A DNA stretch of 64,000 nucleotides from Astragalus membranaceus (lineage: Eukaryota > Streptophyta > Magnoliopsida > Fabales > Fabaceae). The notes under the pieces are model-generated. The model searched no databases, was not told where the DNA came from, and was given only the letters and a program-made list of their open reading frames with translations. The stretch lies in the NCBI GenBank assembly GCA_039519185.1, contig CM076848.1:121031989-121095988 (forward strand), given 5' to 3'. How positions within the stretch are numbered: position 1 is the first letter of the stretch; the number at the start of each line of letters is the position of its first letter. The translations under genes were made by a program, and so were the position numbers. Below are positions 30,251 through 40,764 of this stretch, piece after piece.

Positions 30251-33200
30251 ATGGCTGGGAGAAACAACGCTGCTCTTGCTGCTGCTTTGCAGGCTATGGC
30301 TCAGGCTGTTGGGAACCAGCAAAATGGTGCTGAAAATGCTGGGACTCGCAGTTTAGCCACGTTCCAGAGGGAGAATCCACCCGTTTTTAAGGGCAAGTAC
30401 AATCCAGATGGTGCTCTAGCATGGCTGAAAGAGATCGAAAGGATATTTCGTGTCATGGATTGTGACGATGCGCAGAAGGTAAGGTATGGTACCCATACGC
30501 TGGCAGAAGAAGCTGCTGATTGGTGGATGGAGGTTAGGCAGAGGTTAGAAACTGCTAATGAGGAGATAACTTGGGCTGTTTTCCGCAGAGAGTTCCTACG
30601 GAAGTATTTTCCAGAAGATGTGAGGGGAAAGAAAGAAATAGAATTCCTTGAGCTAAAGCAAGGAAGCATGTCGGTGACAGAGTATGCTGCCAAGTTCACT
30701 GAATTGGCTAAGTTTTACCCCCATTATGCTGATGCTGATTCTGAATTTTCAAAATGTATTAAATTTGAGAATGGGCTGAGGGCTGATATAAAGAAAGCTA
30801 TAGGGTACCAGAAGATTCGGGTATTCGCTGATTTAATCGACAGTTGCAGGATATTCGAAGATGATAGTAATGCTCACTCCAAGGTCATGAGGGATCAGAG
30901 GGGTAAATTTCAGAATCGGGGTAAGCCATATGAGGTTCCGACTGGTAAGGGTAAGCAGAGGTATGCTGATAATAAGAAACCAAGTGGGGGAGATGCCCCT
31001 ACGAAGGTTGTGTGCTACAGGTGTGGCAAGCCGGGCCATAAGAGTTTTGACTGCTCGGATAATAAATGTTTCAAGTGCGGTAAAGAAGGTCATGTGGCTG
31101 CGAAATGTGAGAAAAGGGATGTGGTGTGCTACAACTGTGGGGAAGTAGGTCATATTAGTACCAAGTGTACTAAGCCGAAGAAAGAGAAGTTCAGCGGAAA
31201 AGTGTTTGCTCTCGCAGGATCAGAGGATACTAATGAGATTAGAGGTACATGTTTTATTAATGGTATTCCTTTGATTGCTATTATTGATACTGGTGATACG
31301 CATTCATTTATTGCTGCTTTATGTGCTGAGAAATTGGACCTTGCCTTGTCTTCTATGATGAGGGAGATGGTTATTGACACTCCAGCTAAGGGTTCAGTAA
31401 CTACCTCTCTTGTGTGTGCTAAGTGCCCTCTGTCAATCTTCGGCAGGGATTTCCTTGTTGATCTTATTTGTTTGCCGTTGGGAGGGTTGGATGTCATTCT
31501 TGGTATGGACTGGTTAGTATTTAACCATGTACATATTAATTGTTTTCGAAAATCTGTGAGTTTCCTTTCTCTCGAAGAAGAAGAATCCGTTTTGTTGCCT
31601 GCTGGTCAATTGCATAAGGTAATGAAAGAGGGAGTTCATCTGTTTACTTTGATGGCGTCATTGTCTGCTGAGAATCAAGCGATCATTGAAGGGGTACAGG
31701 TAGTGTGTGAGTTTCCTGAAGTGTTCCCGGATGAAATTCCAAGTGTTCCGCCAGAGAGGGAGGTTGAGTTTGCTATTGATCTTATACCTGGTACTAGGCC
31801 TGTGTCTATGGCACCGTACCGGATGTCAGCCTCAGAGTTGTCTGAATTGAAAAAGCAATTAGAAGATCTACTTGAGAAGAAATTTGTAAGGCCAAGTGTG
31901 TCACCATGGGGTGCTCCGGTATTGTTAGTGAAAAAGAAGGATGGGAGTATGAGACTTTGTGTCGATTATAGGCAATTGAACAAGGTGACAATAAAGAACA
32001 GGTATCCGCTTCCCAGAATTGATGATTTGATGGACCAGTTGGTAGGTGCTAAAGTGTTTAGCAAAATCGATTTGAGGTCGGGTTATCACCAGATCAAGGT
32101 AAAGGCTGAAGACATTCAGAAAACCGCTTTCAGAACGAGATATGGGCACTATGAATATTCAGTGATGCCGTTTGGTGTTACCAACGTGCCGGGAGTGTTT
32201 ATGAAGTACATGAATCGTACCTTCCATAGTTACTTGGATCGGTTTGTAGTTGTGTTTATTGACGACATTCTGGTGTATTCTAAGACGGAAGAGGAGCATG
32301 CAGAACATTTGAGGTTAGTACTAGAAGTGTTGAAAGAAAAGAAGTTGTATGCAAAGTTGTCTAAGTGTGAGTTCTGGCTGAATGAAGTAGGTTTCCTTGG
32401 TCATATTATCTCTGGTAATGGTATAGCTGTGGATCCAGCCAAGGTTGATGTTGTGTCGCAATGGGAGAGCCCGAAGTCAGTTACAGAGATTAGAAGCTTC
32501 TTGGGACTAGCTGGTTATTACAGGAGGTTTATAGAAGGTTTCTCGAAGTTGGCCCTTCCGTTGACTCAATTGACATGTAAGGGAAAAGCATTTGTGTGGG
32601 ATGCTCGCTGTGAGGAGAGCTTCAATGAGTTGAAGAAGAGGTTGACAACATCGCCCGTGTTGACTTTGCCTGTTCCGAATCAACCGTTTGTAGTATATTG
32701 TGATGCTTCCAAGATGGGTTTGGGAGGTGTGTTGATGCAAGAAGTTAAGGTAGTAGCTTATGCGTCCAGACAGTTGAGGACCCATGAGAAGAACTACCCT
32801 ACTCATGATTTGGAGCTAGCTGCAATTGTGTTTGTGCTGAAGATTTGGAGGCACTATCTGTATGGTACAAGATTTGAGGTGTTTAGTGACCATAAGAGTT
32901 TGAAATACTTGTTCGATCAGAAGGAGCTGAATATGAGACAGAGTCGTTGGTTAGAATTGCTGAAGGATTATGATTTCGGCTTGAACTATCACCCCGGCAA
33001 AGCTAATGTCGTGGCTGATGCTTTAAGTCGGAAGAGCTTGCATATGTCGGCCATGATGGTGAAAGAATTAGAGCTGATTGAGCAGTTCCGGGATATGAGT
33101 CTAGTATGCGAAGTGACACCGCAGAGTGTCAGATTGGGAATGTTGAAGATTGGCAATGAATTTTTGGTTAGTATTCGAGAAGCCCAAAAGTCAGATGTAA

Positions 33201-34615
33201 AGTTGGTGGACTTGTTAGTTGTGAATGATCAAGCTGTGAATGGGGATTTCAAGTTAGATTCCCAAGGTGTATTGAGATTCAGGGATAGGATCTGTATTCC
33301 TGATGATGCTGAGATGAAGAGAATGATTCTTGAGGAGAGCCATAGGAGCAAGTTGAGTATTCACCCAGGGGCTACGAAAATGTACCAAGACTTGAAGAAG
33401 TTGTTCTGGTGGCCTGGTATGAAGAAGGATGTGGCACAGTTTGTGTATTCTTGTCTGACTTGTCAGAAGTCTAAGATTGAGCATCAGAAGCCCGCGGGGT
33501 GGATGCAACCATTGGAGATTCCGGAATGGAAATGGGATAGCTTTTCCATGGACTTTGTGACTAGTTTACCTAGAACCGTGAGAGGATTTGATGCTATATG
33601 GGTGGTTGTGGATAGGCTGACGAAGTCTGCTCACTTCTTACCAATTGATATTACTTATCCAGTTCCAAAGTTAGCAGAGATCTACATCAAGACAATTGTG
33701 AAGTTGCATGGCGTTCCGCTTAGTATTGTATCTGATAGAGATCCAAGATTCACTTCTGAATTTTCGAAAAGTTTGCAAGAAGCTTTGGGTTCTAAGTTGA
33801 GGTTGAGCTCCGCTTATCATCCGCAGACAGATGGTCAGACGGAGAGGACTATTCAGTCGTTAGAGGACTTGTTGAGAGCATGTGTTCTTGAGCAGGGAGG
33901 TTCATGGGATTCTCATCTTCCGTTGATAGAGTTCACCTACAATAACAGTTTTCATTCTAGTATTGGAATGGCACCGTTTGAGGCATTGTATGGTCGGAGA
34001 TGTAGGACTCCGTTATGTTGGTATGAATCTGGAGAGAGTGCAGTATTGGGGCCTGAGATTGTGCGAGAAACAACTGAGAAGGTAAAACTAATCCGAGAGA
34101 AGATGAAAGCGTTGCAGAGTCGACAAAAGAGCTATCATGATAAGAGAAGGAAGGATTTAGAGTTTCAGGCCGGTGATCATGTGTTCCTGAGAGTCACTCC
34201 GGTGACTGGTGTTGGGCGTGCCTTGAAATCAAAGAAGTTAACTCCCCGTTTCATTGGTCCGTATCAGATTACGGAGAGGGTGGGAAGTGTTGCCTATAGG
34301 GTGGCCTTGCCGCCTAATGTTTCGAACTTGCATGACGTGTTTCACGTGTCACAACTTCGAAAGTATGTTCCGGACCCGTCTCATGTAATTCAGATGGATG
34401 AAGTAGAGGTACGGGATAATCTCACGGTGGAGACTATGCCTGTGCGAATTGAAGATAGAGAAGGGAAGATTCTGAGAGGGAAGGAAATTCCTTTGGTGAA
34501 AGTGGTTTGGTTAGGAGCTGCTGGTGAAAGTATGATTTGGGAGCTGGAGAGTAAGATGCGGGAAGCATATCCGGAGTTGTTTGATTCAGGTAATTTCGAG
34601 GACGAAATATTCTAA
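30251..34615 (+). CDS. Gag-Pol polyprotein of T4, 1454 aa, intact frame
   Basis: Same domain order as T2: Gag capsid, three CCHC knuckles (the third is CYNCGEVGHISTKC), protease, RT (VVVFIDD), RNase H, integrase with zinc domain and DDE core (MDFVTSLP, SDRDPRF, GQTERT), and C-terminal chromodomain. The start is at the first ATG after the leader (MAGRNNAALAAAL), matching T2. Notable changes: the protease active site reads DTGDTHSF where T2 has DTGATHSF, so the residue after the catalytic DTG is altered; and integrase has TSEFSKSL where T2 and T3 have Trp (EFW/RFW). Aspartic proteases nearly always have a small residue (Ala, Ser or Thr) after DTG, so protease activity may be reduced. Confidence 0.92.
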   Translation: MAGRNNAALAAALQAMAQAVGNQQNGAENAGTRSLATFQRENPPVFKGKYNPDGALAWLKEIERIFRVMDCDDAQKVRYGTHTLAEEAADWWMEVRQRLETANEEITWAVFRREFLRKYFPEDVRGKKEIEFLELKQGSMSVTEYAAKFTELAKFYPHYADADSEFSKCIKFENGLRADIKKAIGYQKIRVFADLIDSCRIFEDDSNAHSKVMRDQRGKFQNRGKPYEVPTGKGKQRYADNKKPSGGDAPTKVVCYRCGKPGHKSFDCSDNKCFKCGKEGHVAAKCEKRDVVCYNCGEVGHISTKCTKPKKEKFSGKVFALAGSEDTNEIRGTCFINGIPLIAIIDTGDTHSFIAALCAEKLDLALSSMMREMVIDTPAKGSVTTSLVCAKCPLSIFGRDFLVDLICLPLGGLDVILGMDWLVFNHVHINCFRKSVSFLSLEEEESVLLPAGQLHKVMKEGVHLFTLMASLSAENQAIIEGVQVVCEFPEVFPDEIPSVPPEREVEFAIDLIPGTRPVSMAPYRMSASELSELKKQLEDLLEKKFVRPSVSPWGAPVLLVKKKDGSMRLCVDYRQLNKVTIKNRYPLPRIDDLMDQLVGAKVFSKIDLRSGYHQIKVKAEDIQKTAFRTRYGHYEYSVMPFGVTNVPGVFMKYMNRTFHSYLDRFVVVFIDDILVYSKTEEEHAEHLRLVLEVLKEKKLYAKLSKCEFWLNEVGFLGHIISGNGIAVDPAKVDVVSQWESPKSVTEIRSFLGLAGYYRRFIEGFSKLALPLTQLTCKGKAFVWDARCEESFNELKKRLTTSPVLTLPVPNQPFVVYCDASKMGLGGVLMQEVKVVAYASRQLRTHEKNYPTHDLELAAIVFVLKIWRHYLYGTRFEVFSDHKSLKYLFDQKELNMRQSRWLELLKDYDFGLNYHPGKANVVADALSRKSLHMSAMMVKELELIEQFRDMSLVCEVTPQSVRLGMLKIGNEFLVSIREAQKSDVKLVDLLVVNDQAVNGDFKLDSQGVLRFRDRICIPDDAEMKRMILEESHRSKLSIHPGATKMYQDLKKLFWWPGMKKDVAQFVYSCLTCQKSKIEHQKPAGWMQPLEIPEWKWDSFSMDFVTSLPRTVRGFDAIWVVVDRLTKSAHFLPIDITYPVPKLAEIYIKTIVKLHGVPLSIVSDRDPRFTSEFSKSLQEALGSKLRLSSAYHPQTDGQTERTIQSLEDLLRACVLEQGGSWDSHLPLIEFTYNNSFHSSIGMAPFEALYGRRCRTPLCWYESGESAVLGPEIVRETTEKVKLIREKMKALQSRQKSYHDKRRKDLEFQAGDHVFLRVTPVTGVGRALKSKKLTPRFIGPYQITERVGSVAYRVALPPNVSNLHDVFHVSQLRKYVPDPSHVIQMDEVEVRDNLTVETMPVRIEDREGKILRGKEIPLVKVVWLGAAGESMIWELESKMREAYPELFDSGNFEDEIF

Positions 34616-34627
34616 GTGGGGGAGGAT
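34614..34627 (+). promoter_or_regulatory. Polypurine tract of T4
   Basis: AAGTGGGGGAGGAT directly before the 3' LTR start TGTAACGCCCC at 34628, overlapping the Gag-Pol stop. Confidence 0.75.
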
Positions 34628-37307
34628 TGTAACGCCCCAAAATAATTTAATTATTTATCTAATTAAGTTATTTAAGGGTTACAATATTTATTTTAATTTA
34701 ATTAACTAATTCAGAATTTAATTTAATTTATTTTATTTGTTTAGGAGGTGTTGTCACGAATTAAGTGGTGCGAATAAGGGCCCGTGATCCACAGTTAGGC
34801 CCGTGGCCCATTGGCTAGTCATGGAATTCGACTCACTAGGGGTCTTGTGAGTTAGTTTGCATTTTACTCAATTGTGCAAAGAAAGAAAAAAAACGTAAAA
34901 AGAGAGAGTGAGAAGAGGAGAGGTCGCGAAGAGAGGAGGAGAAGAAGAAAAAGGGCGAATCACTCAAGGAGGAAGAGAAGGCTTGTTGGTGTCTTGCAAT
35001 TCCTTGGAGCCTTGCCTAGTAATTTCGAGTTCTAAGAGGTTAGGGGGTCCTCTTTTTATCTTTAATAGCTTATGTGATGAGTAATGCCTAGGGTTAGGTT
35101 CTAGGATGATTTCTATGGATGAATTGTTGTGTTGTTGATTTAATCGTAGTGTTGTGATATATGATTAGGAATTTCCTATGTTAAAATCGCATAATTGGTG
35201 CTTTGATTGTTGCTAAGGTGAATTGCATGTCACGTGTTTGAGTATATGACTTGTTGGTGTTTGTTTGGTGAGAATTGAGGATCATGGTGATAATTAAATT
35301 ATATATATATATGATTGGGTGTTTGGTGAATTTAATTTGGTGTTTGAATTAGAAAAATTTTGATTTTGGGAGTTCCTAGACGCCTTGGGCGCCATATGCC
35401 TTGTTGCTGTTTTTGTGTCTTAGTCATGGGCGCCAGGCGCCCAGCCATTATGCCCTGCGCCAGTTTTCCAGCCACTGTGCCACTGTGTTGTCAGTTTGGC
35501 GCTAGGCGCCTTGTGTCATGGGCGCCAAGGGCCCCAATGTTCTGGTGATTGTTTTGCCAATTTTGGCTTTTGGTTTTCATGTCCAAGTAAAATAGCTCGT
35601 GCAAAATGATTTTGGTCACCAAAAGAGTTGTGTTCCGTGTTTTCACTAGGCGCCTAGTGCTTGGGCGCCGTGTGCTCTGCGCCAGTTTTGGGTGTTCCTG
35701 CGCCAGTTCTGTGTCTGGGCGCTAGGCGCCCTGCGCCAGTTGTTCCCTGTGCCTGTCTCACTGTGTTGCCAGTTTTGGCGCTAGGCGCCTTGGCCATGGG
35801 CGCCAAGGGCGCCACTGTTGTGTTGATTATTTTCTCAAAATTCTTTTTGGGTTCTCATACATTAAATAAATGGCTCGTGTAAAATAATTTTTGGAGTCAT
35901 AGGAGTTGTGGTCTGTCCTGGCCTTAGGCGCCTAGTCCATGGGCGCCAATGATGCGTGTCACATTTTGCCAAAATTTTTGTTCGGTTCCCATATTCTGAG
36001 TATTTGGCTCGTACAAAATTAATTTCGAAGTCAAATGAATTTTTTTGCGTGTTGGCCTTAGGCGCCTAGTGCCTGGGCGCCGTGTTCCCCTGCGCCAGTG
36101 CCTGCGCTAGGCCAGTGTTGCTGTTCCTGGGCGCCCAGCGCCTATGCGCCAATCCTGTGTTGCTCCTGGGCGCCCAGCGCCTGGGCGCCAGTTTCAGAAT
36201 GTCTAAGTATTTTTCCGATTTTGTTTCAATCATAACTTTTGACTCGGTTATCCAAATTTGACTGTTCAAAATGCGTTTCGAAGCTAATTTCAGTGTCCAT
36301 CCATATGTTCTGGTTTTATGCAAAAATGGATAATTTTACTGGTGTTTTCTGGGCTGAGGTGTTCAAGTGTCTAAATGGCAATTTTTATTCACTTTCCCTA
36401 TGTCGTGTCAAATCCTAGATTGGCCTAATTGAAATTGGTGTTGGTGTGAGTGGTGGGTTGAGTTGGTGAGTGTATCATGGTGTGATTGGTGAGCAGAGGC
36501 TTCGGCCTAATTTTAATTGGTGAGCTGATTAATACAATGGTGAGAATATTAATAAAATGGTGAGTTGAATTAAATGGTGAATTGATGAATTGTGTGGTGT
36601 GTTGTGGTGCATTTCCATAGCATCTCATGAAACATGTGCATTATTGGTGAGCAGAGGCTTCGGCCTAATTTTATTTGGTGAGCAGAGGCTACGGCCTATT
36701 TGTATTTGGTGACGGATTCGACATGCATGTGCCCGTGGAGTTTGGGTTGCATTTCATGCATAACCATATATTATGTAGTGCTGTTTGGGAATGTAATTTT
36801 GATGTGGTTGTTGCCATTGTTGTGAATCGGTGTGCCTAGTTACCTTTTTCCTATGCAGTGCTTATTTCCATATGTTATTAATTATGAAAAGAGACTCACC
36901 CTACTGCTTTTATGTTGCTTCTTATGTCGGCAACGTGCAGGTAATAACGAGTGAAGGTTACCCTTATAACTTCGTTTGGTAGGAAGTGTCATGCTCTGAT
37001 ACGTAGCACCGAGGGGGCGTCTTATGCTTAAGTGTTATTGTCTTTATACTTTTAGACTATTTTTGGTGATGTATTGATTTTGTTTTCGAACTTATTATTA
37101 TTCCGCTGCGGTAGTGACTGTGTTTGGTTGATGTGAACTAAACGGTATTTCATGGTGCTATGTATCTTGTGGTTTTAATTGAACTATGAAAATTGAAGTT
37201 GTTGATTTAATGGAGTAAGTGTAGCACTCGCTTAGATTGTTTTCAAAAAAAAAAAAAGAAACTCTGATTTATTTAAATAGTAAGGTTATTAGAAAAGGGG
37301 TGTTACA
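34628..37307 (+). repeat. 3' LTR of T4 (2680 bp)
   Basis: Near-identical to the 5' LTR. It is 13 bp longer overall: one extra GGCGCCCAGCGCCT-like unit near 36170-36185, another small insertion near 36100, and a short loss in the AT-rich start. These are copy-number changes in the palindromic block. Confidence 0.9.
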
Positions 37308-37312
37308 CCAGG
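37308..37312. repeat. Target-site duplication of T4, right copy
   Basis: CCAGG, identical to 27459-27463. The transposase frame resumes immediately (KTKDTINTRLDLV). Confidence 0.9.
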
Positions 37313-40300
37313 GAAGACTAAAGATACCATCAACACAAGGTTGGATTTGGTTAGTATGGGGTTGAGACCCGAATTGGTTCCGATAAAGAAGGGTACACGA
37401 ACATATCTACCTCCGGCAGCTCATACTCTATCTAGAAAGGAGAAAACCATCTTTTGTAAGTTTCTTCATGGAGTTAAAGTTCCAGAGGGGTACTCTTCAA
37501 ATGTTACGAACCTTGTATCGATGAAAGACCTCAAGTTAAAGTCTCTAAAGTCTCATGATTGTCATGTTCTCATGGAGAATTTGCTACCCATATTGGTATA
37601 CGATCCATTATGCCCAACAAAGTGCGTCAGGCCATAACTAAACTTTGTTTCTTCTTTAAGGCGATTTGTAGTAGAGTGATTGACCCTGGAAAGTTGCCAG
37701 CTCTGCAAAGATCAATTACTGTGACTTTATGTGATCTTGAGATGTTTTTTCCGCCTTCATTCTTTGACATAATGATTCATTTAATAGTTCATCTGGTTAG
37801 AGAGACACAACTGTGTGGCCCATGTTACATGAGATGGATGTACCCGTTTGAGCGATATATGAAGATATTAAAAGGATATGTTAAAAACCGATCACGACCC
37901 GAGGGTTGCATTGCTGAGCGCTACATAGTTGAAGAAGCTATTGAGTTCTCCACCGACTATCTATCTAGTGTTGAATATTCTATTGGGCTGCCAATGGTGC
38001 GTCACACAGGAAGCGTTGGTAAATGGATGACAGGAAGGAAAATAGTGATGGTATCCAGGAAAGAACTAGAGCAAGCACACTTATATGTTCTGCACAATGA
38101 TAGTCAGGTTGATTCATATGTTGCCAAACACATGGAGATTCTTAAGAGTGATCACCCAACTAAGATTCAAGTCTGGTTAAAAAAAGAACACAATCGGACT
38201 TTCATACAATGGCTAAAAGATCAAATTGATAGTGAGTTTGTTTCAAATCCTACCTCGATTTTAGAAAGATTGAGATGGTTAGCAAAAGGTCCAAATATAC
38301 ATGTATTCTCTTACACTAGTTATCTACAAAACGGGTACACGTTCTTTACAAAATCCCATGATGTTCAGAGTAAAATGCAAAATAGTGACTCTTGTAGCTG
38401 AATCTATGCATACATCAAGTGCCAAAGACAGAAATCCCATTTACGCGAATATGTCATACTTCGGTGTCATTGAACACATATGGGAGTTGGATTACAATAT
38501 GTTTTGGGAGCCTGTGTTCCAATGTAATTGGGTTGACAATAATAATGGTGTACAGATGGATGACTCGTGTTTCATGCGGGTGAATTTCAATAAGTTAGGA
38601 TATAAAGATGAACCTTATATTTTAGCCTCGCAAGCCCAACAGGTGTTTTATGTCACTGATCCAGTTGATATCAATTGGTTCATTGTTTTATTGACAAATA
38701 AAAAATTATTGGTGAATGACATTGGTGATCAAGCGCATGGAGATGTTGACATTGAGGATGACCCTTTCTTTGGGACATCACAACCAATAATAGGGGAAAG
38801 TACTTCTAAAGAAGATATTTTGTATGTTAGAAAGGATCATAACGATGGAATTACGTTTCGTCAAAAACAAAGTACCAAGAAGCGAAAAGCAAAATATCAT
38901 ACAAATAAACAAGTAGCTAGTAACATTAGATCGAGGAAAAGGAAAAGGTAATATATCATGCGTGTTTCTTTTTTATTCATTTTTCATATTGTAAAAATTA
39001 ACTTACTTTATCATGATTATCAAATAACATTTAGCCTAATAACAATGATTATATTTTGTTGCAGGTGAGATGACTTCCCACAGTGATGATAGTGCACATG
39101 ACAGTGGTCATGAGAGTCATGATAGCGCACAAAAAAAGTTCACTCGTCGTGGAATGACAGTTAAGAAGAATATCATCAATCGAGGGAACAAAGGGCTTCC
39201 TAAACTTACAGTAAGATACTTACTAATTAACTAACTTTGTTACATACTTTTAACTGTTTGTTATCTAATTTACACAATTAATAATGCAGGTCATATGGAA
39301 TTCTAAAAACCAACTGATTGGTGACAATGGTAGAGAGTTGAAAGCTTCATTGGTGCTAGAGCAAGGCAGGATATACCAATTACAATCAAAAGTTGGAATA
39401 ATAAAAAAGATGCCTATTTCGAGAAATCTAAAGAGGAGCTATGGCATTTGATCAGGTATGGGTCTTATTTTGACTATACAGTTATTTTATAATTAAATAT
39501 GTAAGCATATTTATAATCATTTTGTTGAATGTAAGCAGAAATACTTTGATGTGGATGACTCTCGAAAAGACTATTGTCTTATGAAAGCTGGAAAGGCGCA
39601 CAGAAGATTCAGATCAACTCTAACAAAGTGGGTGAAAGATAAATAGGGGAACATCAGAAACCGCCCTCCACCACGGTATGATGGGATTATTCCATTAGAG
39701 GATTGGAGTGCATTGGTATCCTCACGCGAAGATGAGGAATTCCAGGTTTGTAAAATTACTTATCATACATTTACCTATATTTGACAATTATAAAGTGTTA
39801 ATGTAAAAAGATGTGTCTTTATAGAGATTAAGCGTTGAAAATCGCGAGAGAGCAGAAAGTCCTGAATACCCGTATAGAGCCGGTGTTAAGAGTTATCACG
39901 AGATTGAAGATCAATTGGTATGCACATTATCTTTTATTTTATCTTTCATTTACTAAATTAATCTTTTGATTTATTTACTAATAAATGGTAAATTTTAATA
40001 GCTGCCGGAGGCCGGAAAAGATCCAACTCATTAATCTATTGACCGACATGTTTTGTGGTTAGAAGCCCGACATAACAAAGATGGTGTCATTGATGACCCA
40101 AAAATGAGAGAGGTGTTTCAAAGAATTGTAAGTATGATAAAATTATATTACTTATAATGTTTATTAATAATGTCTCCAAATGAACTTATGAACTTACTGT
40201 TTGTGGTGAATCAGGAATCCATATCACAATCAGTATCACAAGGAAAGATTACTGATTGTGATGGTCCGAATGACATCCTTGGTCGTGCATTGGCAACTGA

Positions 40301-40759
40301 AGAGTATTCAGGACGTCTACGGGGTTTGGGATTTGGCATTTCTCCAACCACTTTTTGAGGTTCAAAGAGGCAAAAAAACATGAGGAAAAAGAAAGTAGAG
40401 AACGGTTGGAGGCCATGGTATTGATGCTACACAAAGAACTTAATGAATTAAAAGATAAAGTTTGTCCAAGGACTGATGATGTACCATCTCCTAACCCAAA
40501 TAGCTTCAAGGATAGTTGCAATATTGCGTCCAATGAGGTAATTATCATTTAATTTGGTTATCATTTACATTAACTTATGGGTATTAATATTTGGTTATCA
40601 TTTAATTTAGGGTAACAATAACAACTGTGAATTATATGCATCAAACCCGCTTACGTTGGTAGCAAAGGGCTTTGTTTGTAACAATGAGGACTCCACCTTG
40701 CACAATCTACCCATGCCTCCGAATCACGTGAGAGTCTGAGTTGACTTTGTTGTTGTGGA

Positions 40760-40764
40760 GGATG
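40760..40764. repeat. Target-site duplication of S1, left copy
   Basis: GGATG before 40765; the right copy is at 43456-43460. Removing S1 and one copy restores the reading VVVEDAFLPVP across the site. Confidence 0.9.

Larger units (their letters stand above)
27464..37307 (+). mobile_element. Ty3/gypsy chromovirus T4 (family A), complete
   Basis: Complete plus-strand element of 9844 bp: 5' LTR 27464-30130, primer site, intact Gag-Pol, polypurine tract, 3' LTR 34628-37307, and CCAGG target repeats on both sides. The LTRs differ by about 30 substitutions and several short indels in the GGCGCC block (by eye, about 99% identical apart from indels), so the insertion is recent and about as old as T3. 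It splits the CACTA1 transposase downstream of T3. Confidence 0.93.
17011..38951 (+). pseudogene. TNP2-type CACTA transposase, split by T3 and T4
   Basis: Coding pieces are 17011-17067, 25891-27463 and 37313-38951. Removing T3 and T4 with one copy of each target repeat joins the frames. The N-terminus is a transposase-associated domain (MDRKWMSFNR...; VEYFVNFAVQ, CPCLRC, WTMHGE). The TNP2 core follows (SADGFNPHG; TINDFPAYGNLSG; YLGHRRFLP). A DUF4218-like domain (LCFFFKAICSRVIDPGKL; WMYPFERYMKILKGYVKN) and a DUF4216-like C-terminus (YFGVIEHIWELDY) complete it. Damage besides the insertions: TAA stop at 26947-26949, and frameshifts near 27190, 37590 and 38375. A live copy would bind and cut the CACTA ends. 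Domain names are from family knowledge; order and motifs are seen. Confidence 0.85.
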
